A DNA stretch of 64,000 nucleotides from a virus: positions 46,148 to 110,147 of the IMG/VR virus record IMGVR_UViG_3300005096_000058; one strand, 5' to 3'. The translations under genes were made by a program, and so were the position numbers. Below are positions 18,001-25,894 of the stretch, piece by piece (positions within the stretch are counted from its first letter, which is position 1; the number at the start of each line of letters is the position of its first letter). Below the pieces are notes generated by a model that made no database searches, was not told the origin of the DNA, and saw only the letters and a program-made list of their open reading frames with translations.

Positions 18001-18099
18001 TGCGCCGTCGTCACCCTCATCCTGCGCCTTGGACAGCACATCGAGAGCCGCCGTAGAGGCGGCTCCCGCTGCTTCCCTCACTGTGTCGAAGAGCCCCAC
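15058..18099 (-). CDS. portal protein, interrupted by an intein
   Basis: 1013 residues as translated; removing the intein (residues 284-726) leaves about 570, a normal portal size. GTG start at 18099. The extein shows portal-type features: PSSISYSTLSAMVFRMPIIQ near the N-terminus, FRIQLRD, DQLGFEVRED, and a splice junction joining DYNQKFF to SQGTSTKGIINFKG, the usual portal segment where a Gly-rich loop follows a QxF sequence. The C-terminus carries an acidic low-complexity tail. The protein forms the DNA entry ring at one capsid vertex and docks the terminase. It sits two genes downstream of TerL and just upstream of head-morphogenesis genes, the expected order. Confidence 0.85.
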   Translation of the reverse strand: MGLFDTVREAAGAASTAALDVLSKAQDEGDDGAQPTTDTPATAGPHPSEIGDPVSDPKALFWDPFSVIDALGYKERPSSISYSTLSAMVFRMPIIQAIIKTRTDQMANFSLPQEDKFQTGFRIQLRDRKASPSKASEKKSKEITNWVMTTGKVNDRGTPNARDNFETFLRKIVRDALTYDQLGFEVREDRGDKPYDFYAVDGATLRIADTTKLYYQGTPEETRYVQIYDGLVTAEYGADQMCFGVRNPVTDIRNQGYGIAETEMLISTVTSLLWSWDYNQKFFCADGDGLVTTSEGLIPLRDLSGKNFVASTGPGTWGEARAFPTGKKVTAVTTLWNGLELTTSPDHRYRVIPASSRDGDPEWVRQEDLQAGDFALVSYERSDPEFDYETLLVDRVYDTDRKTGRDFRPTKALIEDPEFWEFMGFALGDGYFPDEGRDTPSWLQVFPHYSRDADLFERFKAVCVRHGIHCTDRVINKTIERSDGEFGYPALQICHTAFHRWLRDIGFRPSREGKRIPESVYRQPAHIRAALLRGIFSADGCTATHATGYRTPSVHSSDPALAQDILKCLWSVGVASNLVGGGTAASRHGTITVQDIASFTSSVGYLQAYKNEGIERSPAQRDRWDRLHPHLSRNLGTHVWKHDNYKSLSVAERDMARKASGGRVTMSRAYAIHLLQRLGAEEPAWLRYLQVPVEVVGHADEDREMFDVEVFNDEHLFVLNHMAVHNSQGTSTKGIINFKGAVPEKQLRAFRRHWYSMVAGVENAFKTPITNAEELQYINLQQSNRDMEFSAWFDFLIKVACAIYGMDPMEINFKYGDSGGSGGSMFESSNKQKLAQSKDKGLQPLLRFIQHRLSSFLVHRIDEDFEFAFVGLDAQTPDELADLNTKQVTSYKMVDEVRAEEDLPPLPDGEGQVILHAVWMQNKTMAAQQEMGTGDFAEDDGTDAAFGGELDGIQNENAADAEDGAAATSDEEAKKGSSGGGNPFGKGSWSSQALGGQGTPAAVPGIVSIDLDL
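15922..17250 (-). other. intein (443 aa) with LAGLIDADG endonuclease inside the portal gene
   Basis: Portal residues 284-726. The first residue is Cys in CADGDGLVTTSEG (block A). Block B has TSPDHRYRVI. The homing endonuclease shows two LAGLIDADG-type helices, WEFMGFALGDGYF (about 420-432) and LLRGIFSADG (531-540). The C-terminal splice blocks are MFDVEVFNDEHLFVLN and HMAVHN, followed by Ser as the first C-extein residue. All catalytic splice residues (Cys1, His in block B, penultimate His, final Asn, +1 Ser) are present, so it should splice. The domain is in frame and appears intact. Confidence 0.9.
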
Positions 18100-18107
18100 A
18101 AGGCCGC

Positions 18108-20642
18108 CTAGTCGTCGAAGGTGAGCCCACCGGGCGCGAGAAGGTCACGACCTGGTACGGGGCGGCGCAGGCCGGGGCCCTTGCTGTGCGTCTGCGGAAT
18201 GTCAGCTTGGGCCTCTGCGGTAAAGCCCTTCTGGAGGGAGCCGCCCATGCGATCCACGCCGCACGCGGGACATTTGGTGAGCGCCTTCATCACGCGCGTG
18301 CCGCACGCGGGGCACGCAAGACTCTTGGTGAGGTCGTTCCCCATATCGAAGCCAGGTTGGCGGCCGTGATACCCGAAGTTGTCTTCGCTGCTCTTGAGCA
18401 GCGCGACACAAGCCCGATCAGAAATGTCCGTCATGATGATCCCACCCTTCATCATGACCCGCACCGGTTGGCTCTGCAGCGGAGCTTCTTGCCCAACACT
18501 TTCCCGGACACCGAGGCCCATGACGATGTCGTCTCCACCCTTGCGCAGCGCGCTCACAGCTGCAGCATGGGATCGCTGCTCTGAGATCGTCTCTTGATCT
18601 GCGTGCAGAGGCATGCCGGTTTGCGCATCGATCTCAGCTTTGCTGAACAGCTTGGAGGAACTTTCGTTCTGATGCAGGCCAGGGGCGCCAGTTTGTGGGT
18701 TACTTCCAGACGGAGCTCCGGGGCTGGCTCCAGACGCGCCACCTTGAGGGTCGTGCGTGCTGGCGCGCATGGATTGTTGGTTGCCGGTGTGGTTGGAGCC
18801 ATAGGCAGGTCCGCCTTGGCTGCGCTTCTCGCCGATGCCAGCGGCTCCCGTTTGGGGATTGCTTCCAGACGCCGCTGCGGAGCTCGGTGCTCCAGGCATG
18901 GGCGCGGTGGCGTCGCCGTAAGCATTACCGCCTTGGCTCGCTGCGGAGCGCTGAGCACCCTGCGCTCCGTAGGCGCCAGCGGGCGCGCCGGGCATGGAGA
19001 TCATCCCCAGTTTCGACTTCATTTTGTCGGTGTCGTTGGGGTCGTCGGGGGTGAACTGGTCGGTCTTGCCCGCACCGGTCATCTTTGTCGTGGATTGCAT
19101 GTTCGCCATTCCTCCATCGGATTTTCCAGACGTGGCACCGACACCGTCCAGCTTACCACCATCTTCGCCACGGCTCACTCCGACGTTTCCGGTGTAGCCG
19201 TTGCGCTCATCCAAGCCACCACGCACTCCCTTGGGGAGGGGTTTGCCCGCAGTGCCGCCGCCGTAGTTGCCGGTGCCGGGACCAACAGCCTTACTGAGCC
19301 AGTTGTGCGGATCGCTGAGCCAATCCCCAAGCGCGCCGTCACCAGCGAAACTTTTGGACATAGATGGTCCATGCAGCTCTTTCAGCGATTTGCCTTTGTG
19401 TTTCTTTGGCACGCGGTCGTCGTGCTCGCCGGACATGGCTTCGTCGTGGAATTGGTCAGCCATCACTTTGGCAGCGGCTTGTCTAGTCGGCACATCATGC
19501 GCGGGAGCTCCGCCTGACATCTTTTTCGAAGAGGCGGTGGTGAGGTGCGTGAAGAGTTTGGTGGCTTGTGCGTGGTCGTACTTGCCCGCTGCCATTTTGC
19601 GCGCGAGGTTGTCACGGATGGGTTCGTGTTGTTGCTGGTGGAGATCGCCGTCGTTCTCGGTGGTGAGCACGAGATCGCGGGCACCCTCAGGGTCGTGCTT
19701 CTTCGCCGTTGGGGCATTTTTGCCTGCGTGCTTCTTGTCGTTCCACGGGATCTTGTGCGCGGCGTCGGCCCACTTGCCGCCGCGGACACCGATGAACGGG
19801 CCGCCCGCCTTGCTGATCTCCGATTTCTTGAGGGGACTACCGCCCGCTTTTTTGCTGTGGTGTTGGGCTGATCGCAACTGGAAGTTGGCAGCCTCTTCGT
19901 GCTCGCTATCCCCACTTTCTTTGTGCGCCTGTGTGTACGCTTCTGATGCGTTCGCATGGTGCTCAGCCATTTTGGCGTGCATCTCTTTCTTCGCTTTACC
20001 CCGCAAACTTTGACTGCGCATAGATAGGTTCGCCGCCTGTTGCGCGTGCTGCTTGGCCTGCTCATAGATCGGTTTTCCAGACGCAGAATGACCTACAACG
20101 TTGCCTCCACGGGTTCCTTCACCCTCCCCCTTCTCGACGAGGTCATCGTAGCTTTTGGAGAATGTGTCCTCAGCAGCAAGGTCGAGAATGTCGTCCTCTC
20201 CACGATCGGAAAGCCAAGCGTTCAAACCGCCCTTGTTCATGTCCGAATAGTCGTCCATGTTCTTCGCCATGGGTGGCCCCTCATTCGCTTCCGACCCCTC
20301 TTCTTTCGCGGCCTCAGCTTCAGACTCGTCGGGCTCGTCATCGGAACCACCTTCGGCGGTGACATCGACCTGCTCAGCGGGCTTGTCGGTGCCGGCCTTG
20401 CTCAGCTGGGCTGAGCGGGAGTCATGCCATTCGTGCCGGGACTGGTGCCCAGACGTCTGGGGATCGTCGACGAGGCCCATCTGGAGTTCATCAAGCTGAC
20501 CGGTGCTCTTCGCCAATTCGCGGGACGCGTCGCGGGCGAGTGCATGGGCGGCCGACGCGCTCTTGTGTAACGCGGGCGTGTTCTCCTTCTCGGCCTGGGT
20601 GGAGGCATCAAAGGCAGCTTTTGCGAGGTCGTTGTAATTCAT
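18108..20642 (-). CDS. large low-complexity head-cluster protein with C-terminal zinc ribbon
   Basis: 844 residues, ATG 20642, between portal and the 354-residue gene. The N-terminal 280 residues are charged and helical (AKQHAQQAANLSMRSQ). Near 285 is GVRGGKWADAAHKIPW, a motif also present in the 831-residue polyvalent protein. Residues 480-680 are Gly/Ser/Ala/Gln/Asn-rich with imperfect repeats of SGSNPQTGA. Near the C-terminus CPACGTRV (777) and CPACGVDR (791) form a zinc ribbon. I do not recognise a family. A virion linker, ejection or decoration protein is possible. The ribosome site is weak, so the start is less sure. Confidence 0.6.
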   Translation of the reverse strand: MNYNDLAKAAFDASTQAEKENTPALHKSASAAHALARDASRELAKSTGQLDELQMGLVDDPQTSGHQSRHEWHDSRSAQLSKAGTDKPAEQVDVTAEGGSDDEPDESEAEAAKEEGSEANEGPPMAKNMDDYSDMNKGGLNAWLSDRGEDDILDLAAEDTFSKSYDDLVEKGEGEGTRGGNVVGHSASGKPIYEQAKQHAQQAANLSMRSQSLRGKAKKEMHAKMAEHHANASEAYTQAHKESGDSEHEEAANFQLRSAQHHSKKAGGSPLKKSEISKAGGPFIGVRGGKWADAAHKIPWNDKKHAGKNAPTAKKHDPEGARDLVLTTENDGDLHQQQHEPIRDNLARKMAAGKYDHAQATKLFTHLTTASSKKMSGGAPAHDVPTRQAAAKVMADQFHDEAMSGEHDDRVPKKHKGKSLKELHGPSMSKSFAGDGALGDWLSDPHNWLSKAVGPGTGNYGGGTAGKPLPKGVRGGLDERNGYTGNVGVSRGEDGGKLDGVGATSGKSDGGMANMQSTTKMTGAGKTDQFTPDDPNDTDKMKSKLGMISMPGAPAGAYGAQGAQRSAASQGGNAYGDATAPMPGAPSSAAASGSNPQTGAAGIGEKRSQGGPAYGSNHTGNQQSMRASTHDPQGGASGASPGAPSGSNPQTGAPGLHQNESSSKLFSKAEIDAQTGMPLHADQETISEQRSHAAAVSALRKGGDDIVMGLGVRESVGQEAPLQSQPVRVMMKGGIIMTDISDRACVALLKSSEDNFGYHGRQPGFDMGNDLTKSLACPACGTRVMKALTKCPACGVDRMGGSLQKGFTAEAQADIPQTHSKGPGLRRPVPGRDLLAPGGLTFDD

Positions 20643-20679
20643 GTCCAGAACCCTAACTGATAGATCTGCGTGAGTCTTC

Positions 20680-21744
20680 TCACGCTTTGGAAGGAGCGAG
20701 TTTGCCCGCCGTGTGTACGAGCTCGCCGGCCTTCACGGAGTCACGGATCGCGTCTTTGACGAGTTCATCGTCGTAGCCCCCGTAGCCCTTGAGATCATCG
20801 AGGGTGCATCCCTTGCCCACGCGTTTGGCTAAGCCCTCCCGGCATTTGCGCTTGAGGACGTCCCGTCCAGACACGTGCGCACCGTCTTGTTTTGCGTAGT
20901 CGTCTTCGTTGTAGAAATAGCGGTGCTTGCCCGTTTCTTTGTCGGTGACACGGCGGTGGTAGCTGCCCCCACGGGGTGAAGCCTTGCGCATTGACTCGTC
21001 AAAATCTGGATGTGAGTCGTCGCCGTCATTGTCCCACGCTTGTTGCGCCATCGCTCGGCCCGCCGCATCCATTGCGAGGCAATAGCGCACCCCTTGGTCA
21101 GCCTTGCGTAAACCGATTAGGCGGCGTTGCAAACGCTCGGCCTCATTCTGGTTGTTGCCGTGGTCTTGGTAATACCGGGAGGCACGTTGCACCACGGCAC
21201 GACGCTGCACGCTGTCCAGCTGCATGTACTGCAGCTTGTGGTTCAGTGAGGTGCGGTAGTTCACCTCGGGGTGATCCATGTTGGCTTGTACCAGCGCCTG
21301 AATTTCGTGCTCCTGCCCTTGCGAAAGGGCAAGTCCGCGGGTGATCCCTGCGGGGGTGAGCACCGGCTCGGTGAAGGCCAAAAGCTTGGCCACCGTGCGC
21401 CCGCCTTTTGGCATTGCCGTGAGCGAGCTCGGGATGCTCATACGTGGAATTTGGCCTGCGATGATGCCTGTGGCTTTACTGAGTCCACCGTTACCTTCGG
21501 TCATGGTCAGACGGTCATACTTCACGTCGACAGTCAAACCACTAGCGTCGTCGCTGCCCGCCATGGGCTGATTGTCCTCAACGAGGACGTGGAAGCACGC
21601 GCCCTTGGTGGTCTTGCTTGTAAAACCACCGCCCATCGTCTGGTAAATTCCAGACACATAGGCGTAGTTTTCGCCTTGCCCTTGTTTGGCGGCCTGCTCT
21701 TTGGCGCGGGCCCATTTGTCGTGGTCGGTGACGTTTGCCGGCAT
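20680..21744 (-). CDS. conserved phage-type hypothetical protein near terminase
   Basis: 354 residues, ATG 21744 preceded by AGAGGG. The first 36 residues, with DHDKWARAKEQAAKQG and NYAYVSGIYQTMGG, match a short helical module often seen in phage head-region proteins. The middle contains LLAFTEPVLTPAG and a helical part rich in Arg/Gln. The C-terminus has LKRKCREGLAKRVGKGCTLD followed by GYGGYDDELVKD. No enzymatic motif is visible. The product is probably structural or an assembly factor. Confidence 0.6.
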   Translation of the reverse strand: MPANVTDHDKWARAKEQAAKQGQGENYAYVSGIYQTMGGGFTSKTTKGACFHVLVEDNQPMAGSDDASGLTVDVKYDRLTMTEGNGGLSKATGIIAGQIPRMSIPSSLTAMPKGGRTVAKLLAFTEPVLTPAGITRGLALSQGQEHEIQALVQANMDHPEVNYRTSLNHKLQYMQLDSVQRRAVVQRASRYYQDHGNNQNEAERLQRRLIGLRKADQGVRYCLAMDAAGRAMAQQAWDNDGDDSHPDFDESMRKASPRGGSYHRRVTDKETGKHRYFYNEDDYAKQDGAHVSGRDVLKRKCREGLAKRVGKGCTLDDLKGYGGYDDELVKDAIRDSVKAGELVHTAGKLAPSKA

Positions 21745-21793
21745 TTAGGACCCTCTTCGAGTGCTCAGTGTGGCCTGCGTGAATGCCTGACGT

Positions 21794-24700
21794 CTACCAC
21801 TCGAAATCCTTGTTGCCGAGTCCAGGTAGATGCCTCCACGCCAGCTCGTCTGGATGGAGGAGTTCATCAGGGACCAAAGCGGCTTCACTCGCTGAACGTG
21901 TGGCCTTGGGTCCTACGAGGTTTTCCACTGTGAGGTTGGCTTGCAGGAACTCCTTGATCGCGTCTTTGGGCGCGTCCTCCAGCTCTACGTCGCCTCCCCA
22001 ATCTTTGAGCAAGTCCCCCACGGGGTCGTTACCCAACGCCGCGCTGTCCGGTTCAGCCATTTGCTGCTCAAGAAGTTCGTCCAGACTGAGGTCATCGTCG
22101 TCACCGAAAGAAAAGCCGAAGGCGCCAGCGCGCACAGCGCAGTTGGCAATCCAGAACGCCATCACGGTGTCATCGTGCGAACCCACCCCCTGGAGCTTGC
22201 CCTCCAGCCAAGTGAAGTGACGCATCTCCTTGATCCACTCGTCACCCTTTTCGACGCTTTCGCGATCGCCGCGGGGGATGCGCACCTTGGCGTTTTCGAG
22301 GAGCACGCGCAGCTGGGGCACTCCACCTTCCAAGGTGTTCTTGTTCATGGTGTGCGTGTTGCCTGTGGGCTGGCTGTTGTTGTTCTTCTTGGTTCCAGAC
22401 GTCACGAACTTGAAGATCGGCAGATCGGTTTCGCGGATGAGCTCGTCACCAAAGATCCGCTGCATCTGGTTCGACTCCAGATAGATGAGATCAGCGTCGT
22501 ACTTTTGGCCAAGAGCGTTGATCAGCCCCTTTTGTTGGTTGTAGGCCAGGCCGTGGTGACGCTGGATGTCGATCACCCAGCGGTTGCGAAACTGGTCAAC
22601 GCCAAGCACGAACCCGACGGTGTAATCGGCGCCCGTCGAGGTGGAGATTGCGAAGTCGAACCCGATGTAGAAACTCGTGATGCCGAGCTCTTCGTAATAG
22701 GCACGAGGCTGGCCCATCTTCACGCCGATTTGCTCGACGGGAGCCCCCTGGAACAGCTTGCCGGGGAACAGGCTCATCTCATCGCTGATTGGCTCGCACA
22801 TGAACTCGCGCGTGAAGCGCACGCTCTTGATCTCGATCTCACGCTCTTCCAGCGATTCGACGACGATGCCTTGTTCCAGATAGCGAAGACGTTCAGCTTT
22901 GGTCGCGCAGAAGCGCTCGGGCCACAAGGCTTTGCCTTCCGCATCACGGGCGGCATATTTACGGTAGCAATAACGTTTGTTCGTCGACAGGTCCGCGTAG
23001 AGGTCAGCCGCATGGAATGGCGTGCCGACGACGATGACCTGGCCACCGGGGTTCACCATGTTGGTGATCGCCGTGTAGAAATAGTCGATGTGCTTGGTGC
23101 GCACGAGCTCGGAGTACGCGTCCTCGTCGTTCAGCCCGTCGTCGACAACAATCCAATCCGGGTGGGCGCCGCGAATCTTGGTGCCGTAGCCTCGTGCATA
23201 GATTTTGTGACCGTTGGCCAACGTGATTTGCGTCTTGCTCCAGTTGCGCGCTTTGTTCTTTGGGTTGAGAAATGCGAGCTTCGGGTTGGACTCAATCTCC
23301 TCCTTGATGTCCTCCAAAATGCGCACGGCCTGGTCTTGGGTCGCCGAGAAAATGTAGCCGCGGCCCCCGGGCAGGTACGCTGCTTTCCAGATGGGGTAGG
23401 CGAAATCAAAATAAAACGTGTTGTGGTTGATGACGTCGTCGGAGACGTAGTTCACCAAACCAGGGACGTGCATCGACCAAGTTTCTTGCTCCCCAATATC
23501 CTCGATAGCGATGATCTCATCCCAAAGCACATCTGCGTCAGCAAGAGCCAACAGCTCGCTGTTGTTTTCCGCAACTGCGATCGCACGCAGCTTGGCTCGC
23601 GTCGGTTCGTACTGTGGGGTGGGGCGGGGATGTCCGCGGTCCCGAAACCAAGTCTCAGAATGTTCGACCTGCTCCCACACATCCCGAGGAAAGCGATCAA
23701 TGGCTGGGCCATGTGGGGGATCTTTGGCCTCCTGCATCTGGACCAGGGCCGCCAATTGCGTTGCCTTGCCCCCTCGCAAACTAATCTGCGCGGCAAGGCG
23801 CAAGACGTCTTGCCCCCTGACTGTGAGACGCCACGACCAATGATCTTTCGCGAGGTATTTGCCCTTTTTACGGCCCAGCACAGCCACCACGCCTAAGCGC
23901 ACAAGGAGGTGTTGCACGTCTCGTAGGAGTTGCTCCGAGACAGAATAAAACTCGACTGCGCCGCCCCCAGACAAGGCACAAGTACCATCGGCTTCCAGAT
24001 ACCCCGCAAGGAATTCAGCGATCGACGTGTCCGAGGCTGTGAACAACTCTTTAGGCACGCGCTTTTCATGCGCTGTGTGCCCCATGAGGCCAAGCGCTCG
24101 CATACGCTGCACGGGGCCACCCTCGCGAGCATAGTTGGCGTGCAGTCCATAAGTGATCGGGTCCGCGGGCCTGCGGGTGAGCCCCCACCCCAACCGAGCC
24201 GCTTCCTGTTTGACTGCCCCCAACGTAACGGCATCGGCCACGGTGATCGTGACCCCGGTTCCGGTAAGGCCGCCATCGCCAATCAACATCCCTAGAAGCC
24301 AAGCGTCATCCACCGTTTTGCTGGCGCTCGTTTGTAGCCTGCGGGGGACACCGATGCGCTGGCCCACCACCAGTTGATCAGCACGGAGCCAACGATCCAG
24401 CAACCTCAACGGATGATTTTCCGTGACGCGTACGCGGCGGCCCGTCTTCGTGGTGATCTCTAGGCAGCGCTTGTGCCCGTTGCGCCGGGACGCGGGCGCA
24501 TAGGTGGGCACGAGTTTGTGCGTGTCCTCGTCGTAAGCGATCACCTCGCCGCCTGACCAAGACTCGATCGGGATGCGGCGGCCATCAGCCGCATTTATGA
24601 GCGCACCCTCAACCTGGCACTTCCCATGATTCCGGGGGGCTAGCACGCAAATGCGATCCTGCTCCGCGACGAGATCATCCCATTCCATGTGATGATCTGC

Positions 24701-24997
24701 GACGACAAAATGGCCGTTGTAGGGAGCTTGTATTGGTCCAGACAGGAACTCACTGGCGAAAAACGCGCAGCTGTTCCTCATCATCTCTAAGGTGAACGCG
24801 TCCCACGCGTCATCGCCGCCTTCCACGGCGGCGTGTGCACGTTTCTCCACGTCGTTCTCATCCCACTCGGGGACTGAAGCACTGAAGAGGTCACGAAAGC
24901 CTGCGGTGGTCACAAGGCAAAGACTGGCGGCGATCGTCTGGAAAGTCCAGACGTCAGTGCACTGTGTCGAGCATACCCGCCTTGCGCATAGACTCAC
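21794..24997 (-). CDS. terminase large subunit, interrupted by an intein in the Walker A motif
   Basis: 1067 residues as translated, about 667 after removal of the intein (127-526). The extein ATPase P-loop is reconstituted as APRNHGK joined to TFYFDFAYP. Walker B is DWIVVDDGLND (614-624). The C-terminal RNase H-like nuclease is marked by FYIGFDFAISTSTGADYT and, further on, GSHDDTVMAFWIANC, supplying acidic metal ligands. It pumps and cuts DNA at the portal. The 5' end is uncertain: GTG 24997 overlaps the upstream gene by 44 nt with no clear ribosome site, and GTG 24913 is an alternative. Confidence 0.9.
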   Translation of the reverse strand: MSLCARRVCSTQCTDVWTFQTIAASLCLVTTAGFRDLFSASVPEWDENDVEKRAHAAVEGGDDAWDAFTLEMMRNSCAFFASEFLSGPIQAPYNGHFVVADHHMEWDDLVAEQDRICVLAPRNHGKCQVEGALINAADGRRIPIESWSGGEVIAYDEDTHKLVPTYAPASRRNGHKRCLEITTKTGRRVRVTENHPLRLLDRWLRADQLVVGQRIGVPRRLQTSASKTVDDAWLLGMLIGDGGLTGTGVTITVADAVTLGAVKQEAARLGWGLTRRPADPITYGLHANYAREGGPVQRMRALGLMGHTAHEKRVPKELFTASDTSIAEFLAGYLEADGTCALSGGGAVEFYSVSEQLLRDVQHLLVRLGVVAVLGRKKGKYLAKDHWSWRLTVRGQDVLRLAAQISLRGGKATQLAALVQMQEAKDPPHGPAIDRFPRDVWEQVEHSETWFRDRGHPRPTPQYEPTRAKLRAIAVAENNSELLALADADVLWDEIIAIEDIGEQETWSMHVPGLVNYVSDDVINHNTFYFDFAYPIWKAAYLPGGRGYIFSATQDQAVRILEDIKEEIESNPKLAFLNPKNKARNWSKTQITLANGHKIYARGYGTKIRGAHPDWIVVDDGLNDEDAYSELVRTKHIDYFYTAITNMVNPGGQVIVVGTPFHAADLYADLSTNKRYCYRKYAARDAEGKALWPERFCATKAERLRYLEQGIVVESLEEREIEIKSVRFTREFMCEPISDEMSLFPGKLFQGAPVEQIGVKMGQPRAYYEELGITSFYIGFDFAISTSTGADYTVGFVLGVDQFRNRWVIDIQRHHGLAYNQQKGLINALGQKYDADLIYLESNQMQRIFGDELIRETDLPIFKFVTSGTKKNNNSQPTGNTHTMNKNTLEGGVPQLRVLLENAKVRIPRGDRESVEKGDEWIKEMRHFTWLEGKLQGVGSHDDTVMAFWIANCAVRAGAFGFSFGDDDDLSLDELLEQQMAEPDSAALGNDPVGDLLKDWGGDVELEDAPKDAIKEFLQANLTVENLVGPKATRSASEAALVPDELLHPDELAWRHLPGLGNKDFEW
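23420..24619 (-). other. intein (400 aa) with LAGLIDADG endonuclease inside the terminase P-loop
   Basis: TerL residues 127-526. It begins with Cys (CQVEGALINAADGRRI), has block B TENHPLRLLD, and carries two LAGLIDADG-type helices, DAWLLGMLIGDGG (231-243) and EFLAGYLEADG (328-338). It ends with WSMHVPGLVNYVSDDVINHN, followed by Thr as first C-extein residue. Insertion falls exactly between Lys and Thr of the ATPase P-loop, so the ATPase is inactive until splicing. All splice residues are present. No GTCTGGA word was seen inside it, unlike most stretches of this length nearby. Confidence 0.9.
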
Positions 24998-25229
24998 GCA
25001 TGCGCTTGGCTACCGATCGCGCTTGAGCCTGGATCGTGGCTATATGCTTTGCGCTGATCTCAGACTCTTCGGCTGATTTGCGCCAGAACGCAGCGTTGGC
25101 CTCTGCTGCGAGAAGCTGAGCCTGCACATTGGGTTTCACCCCCTCGTGCTCGAACTCAACAGAAAGCCGCACGAGGTCAACGCTGAGATGACCTCCGAGT
25201 CCTTGTTGTTCTCGGCCGTGTTGAGACAT
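24954..25229 (-). CDS. small helical protein preceding TerL
   Basis: 91 residues; ATG 25229 lies just after a terminator, whereas a longer reading from 25286 would run through that hairpin. The product is helical with a charged heptad-like region (QLLAAEANAAFWRKSAEE) and a basic C-terminus (SVAKRMRESMRKAG). Being first in the packaging operon it could be a small terminase-type DNA-binding subunit, but no HTH is evident. Its 3' end overlaps the TerL reading frame. Confidence 0.55.
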   Translation of the reverse strand: MSQHGREQQGLGGHLSVDLVRLSVEFEHEGVKPNVQAQLLAAEANAAFWRKSAEESEISAKHIATIQAQARSVAKRMRESMRKAGMLDTVH

Positions 25230-25244
25230 TGACCGGATCGTAAC

Positions 25245-25273
25245 GAAAAAAGGCCGCAAGCGTAAACTTGCGA
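25245..25273 (-). terminator. rho-independent terminator ahead of the packaging operon
   Basis: On the minus strand CGCAAG pairs with CTTGCG across a 6-nt loop and is followed by GGCC and TTTTTT. It lies between the repeat-rich gene-free block and the first packaging gene. A terminator upstream of late genes suggests either the end of the accessory transcript or a control point for late expression. Confidence 0.6.
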
Positions 25274-25659
25274 CCCCTCCCCTCATGACCGGGTTTTACA
25301 CCCCGGGGGAAAGCCCCGAAAGGCTATTGAAGCGGTGTGGGGGTACAAGCCCCATCCTACTCCACCCGGGGCCTGCCCCCGGGCGCTCTGCGGCTTATCC
25401 ACGGCCCGCGGACCCAAAGGCCCAAACACCGCACCAAGCCCTCAGCCCCGTCGTCTTTGGCAGGGCTCGCCGTTGCCGGCTCACCCCTCGATGGGACTGA
25501 CCCTCACTAACCGGCCTCTATTTTGAGAGGATCGGCCAACTTTTGTTGTCCCCCGGGTCGGGGTGTTGCTATCCCCTCTAAGAGGGGGTCCCGTCAGCGA
25601 GTCGACTCGCTGCACAACGAGATTGTTGTCTCAAACAACCGTGGTTGCTGTCAACACAA
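25274..25659. other. gene-free inverted-repeat block, candidate packaging/origin/late-control region
   Basis: About 390 nt without a convincing gene; forward open frames here have no ribosome site and odd composition. It contains CCCCTCT-A-AGAGGGG (25574-25588), an 18-bp perfect palindrome (25595-25612), GTTGT-n5-ACAAC (25625-25639), CAACC-GT-GGTTG (25636-25647), several GGGG/CCCC pairs in the GC-rich left half and a minus-strand TTGACAGC (25654-25647) like the shared promoters but with no good -10. Lying upstream of TerL it could be a pac/cos site, an origin or a late leader RNA. Confidence 0.5.
25595..25612. repeat. 18-bp perfect palindrome
   Basis: The sequence CAGCGAGTCGACTCGCTG is its own reverse complement over all 18 bases. 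It lies next to the CCCCTCT/AGAGGGG hairpin in the gene-free block. It could be a dimeric protein site, a cruciform or an RNA stem. Confidence 0.85.
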
Positions 25660-25878
25660 TTAAGCGAGCGCGTGCTCGCCCGTGACCGGATCACCTTCCA
25701 CACTGTCTGCTGGGATCTGCGCGCGCATTGTGCGCGTCTTGCTCCTGATCCGTGCGAGCACTTTGCGTTTCTCTTCCCGTGTGGCGTCGAGCTCGTCGGT
25801 GCTGGGGCAGTCGACGCTTTCGCCGTCTTGCTCCCCCTCGTCGTCGCGGTGGAATAGCTTGGCCAAGAGTTTCACCAT
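25660..25878 (-). CDS. small charged hypothetical protein
   Basis: 72 residues, last gene before the gene-free block. Starts MVKLLAKLFHRDDEGEQDGE: a short amphipathic/hydrophobic helix, an acidic stretch, then a basic helix (REEKRKVLARIRSKTRTM). No family recognised. It lies 16 nt after a membrane-protein gene and may work with it. Confidence 0.55.
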   Translation of the reverse strand: MVKLLAKLFHRDDEGEQDGESVDCPSTDELDATREEKRKVLARIRSKTRTMRAQIPADSVEGDPVTGEHALA

Positions 25879-25894
25879 CGGAGTACGTCCTTGA

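Noticed and set aside
21941-23896. Long forward-strand open frame (about 650 codons) opposite the terminase gene
   Set aside because: It is the antisense shadow of TerL and its intein; composition is His/Arg/Leu/Val-biased without domains, and no ribosome site precedes it.
25285-25526. Forward-strand open frames in the gene-free block
   Set aside because: They are Pro/Arg/Gly-rich products of the GC-rich palindromes, without ribosome sites and opposite to all other genes.
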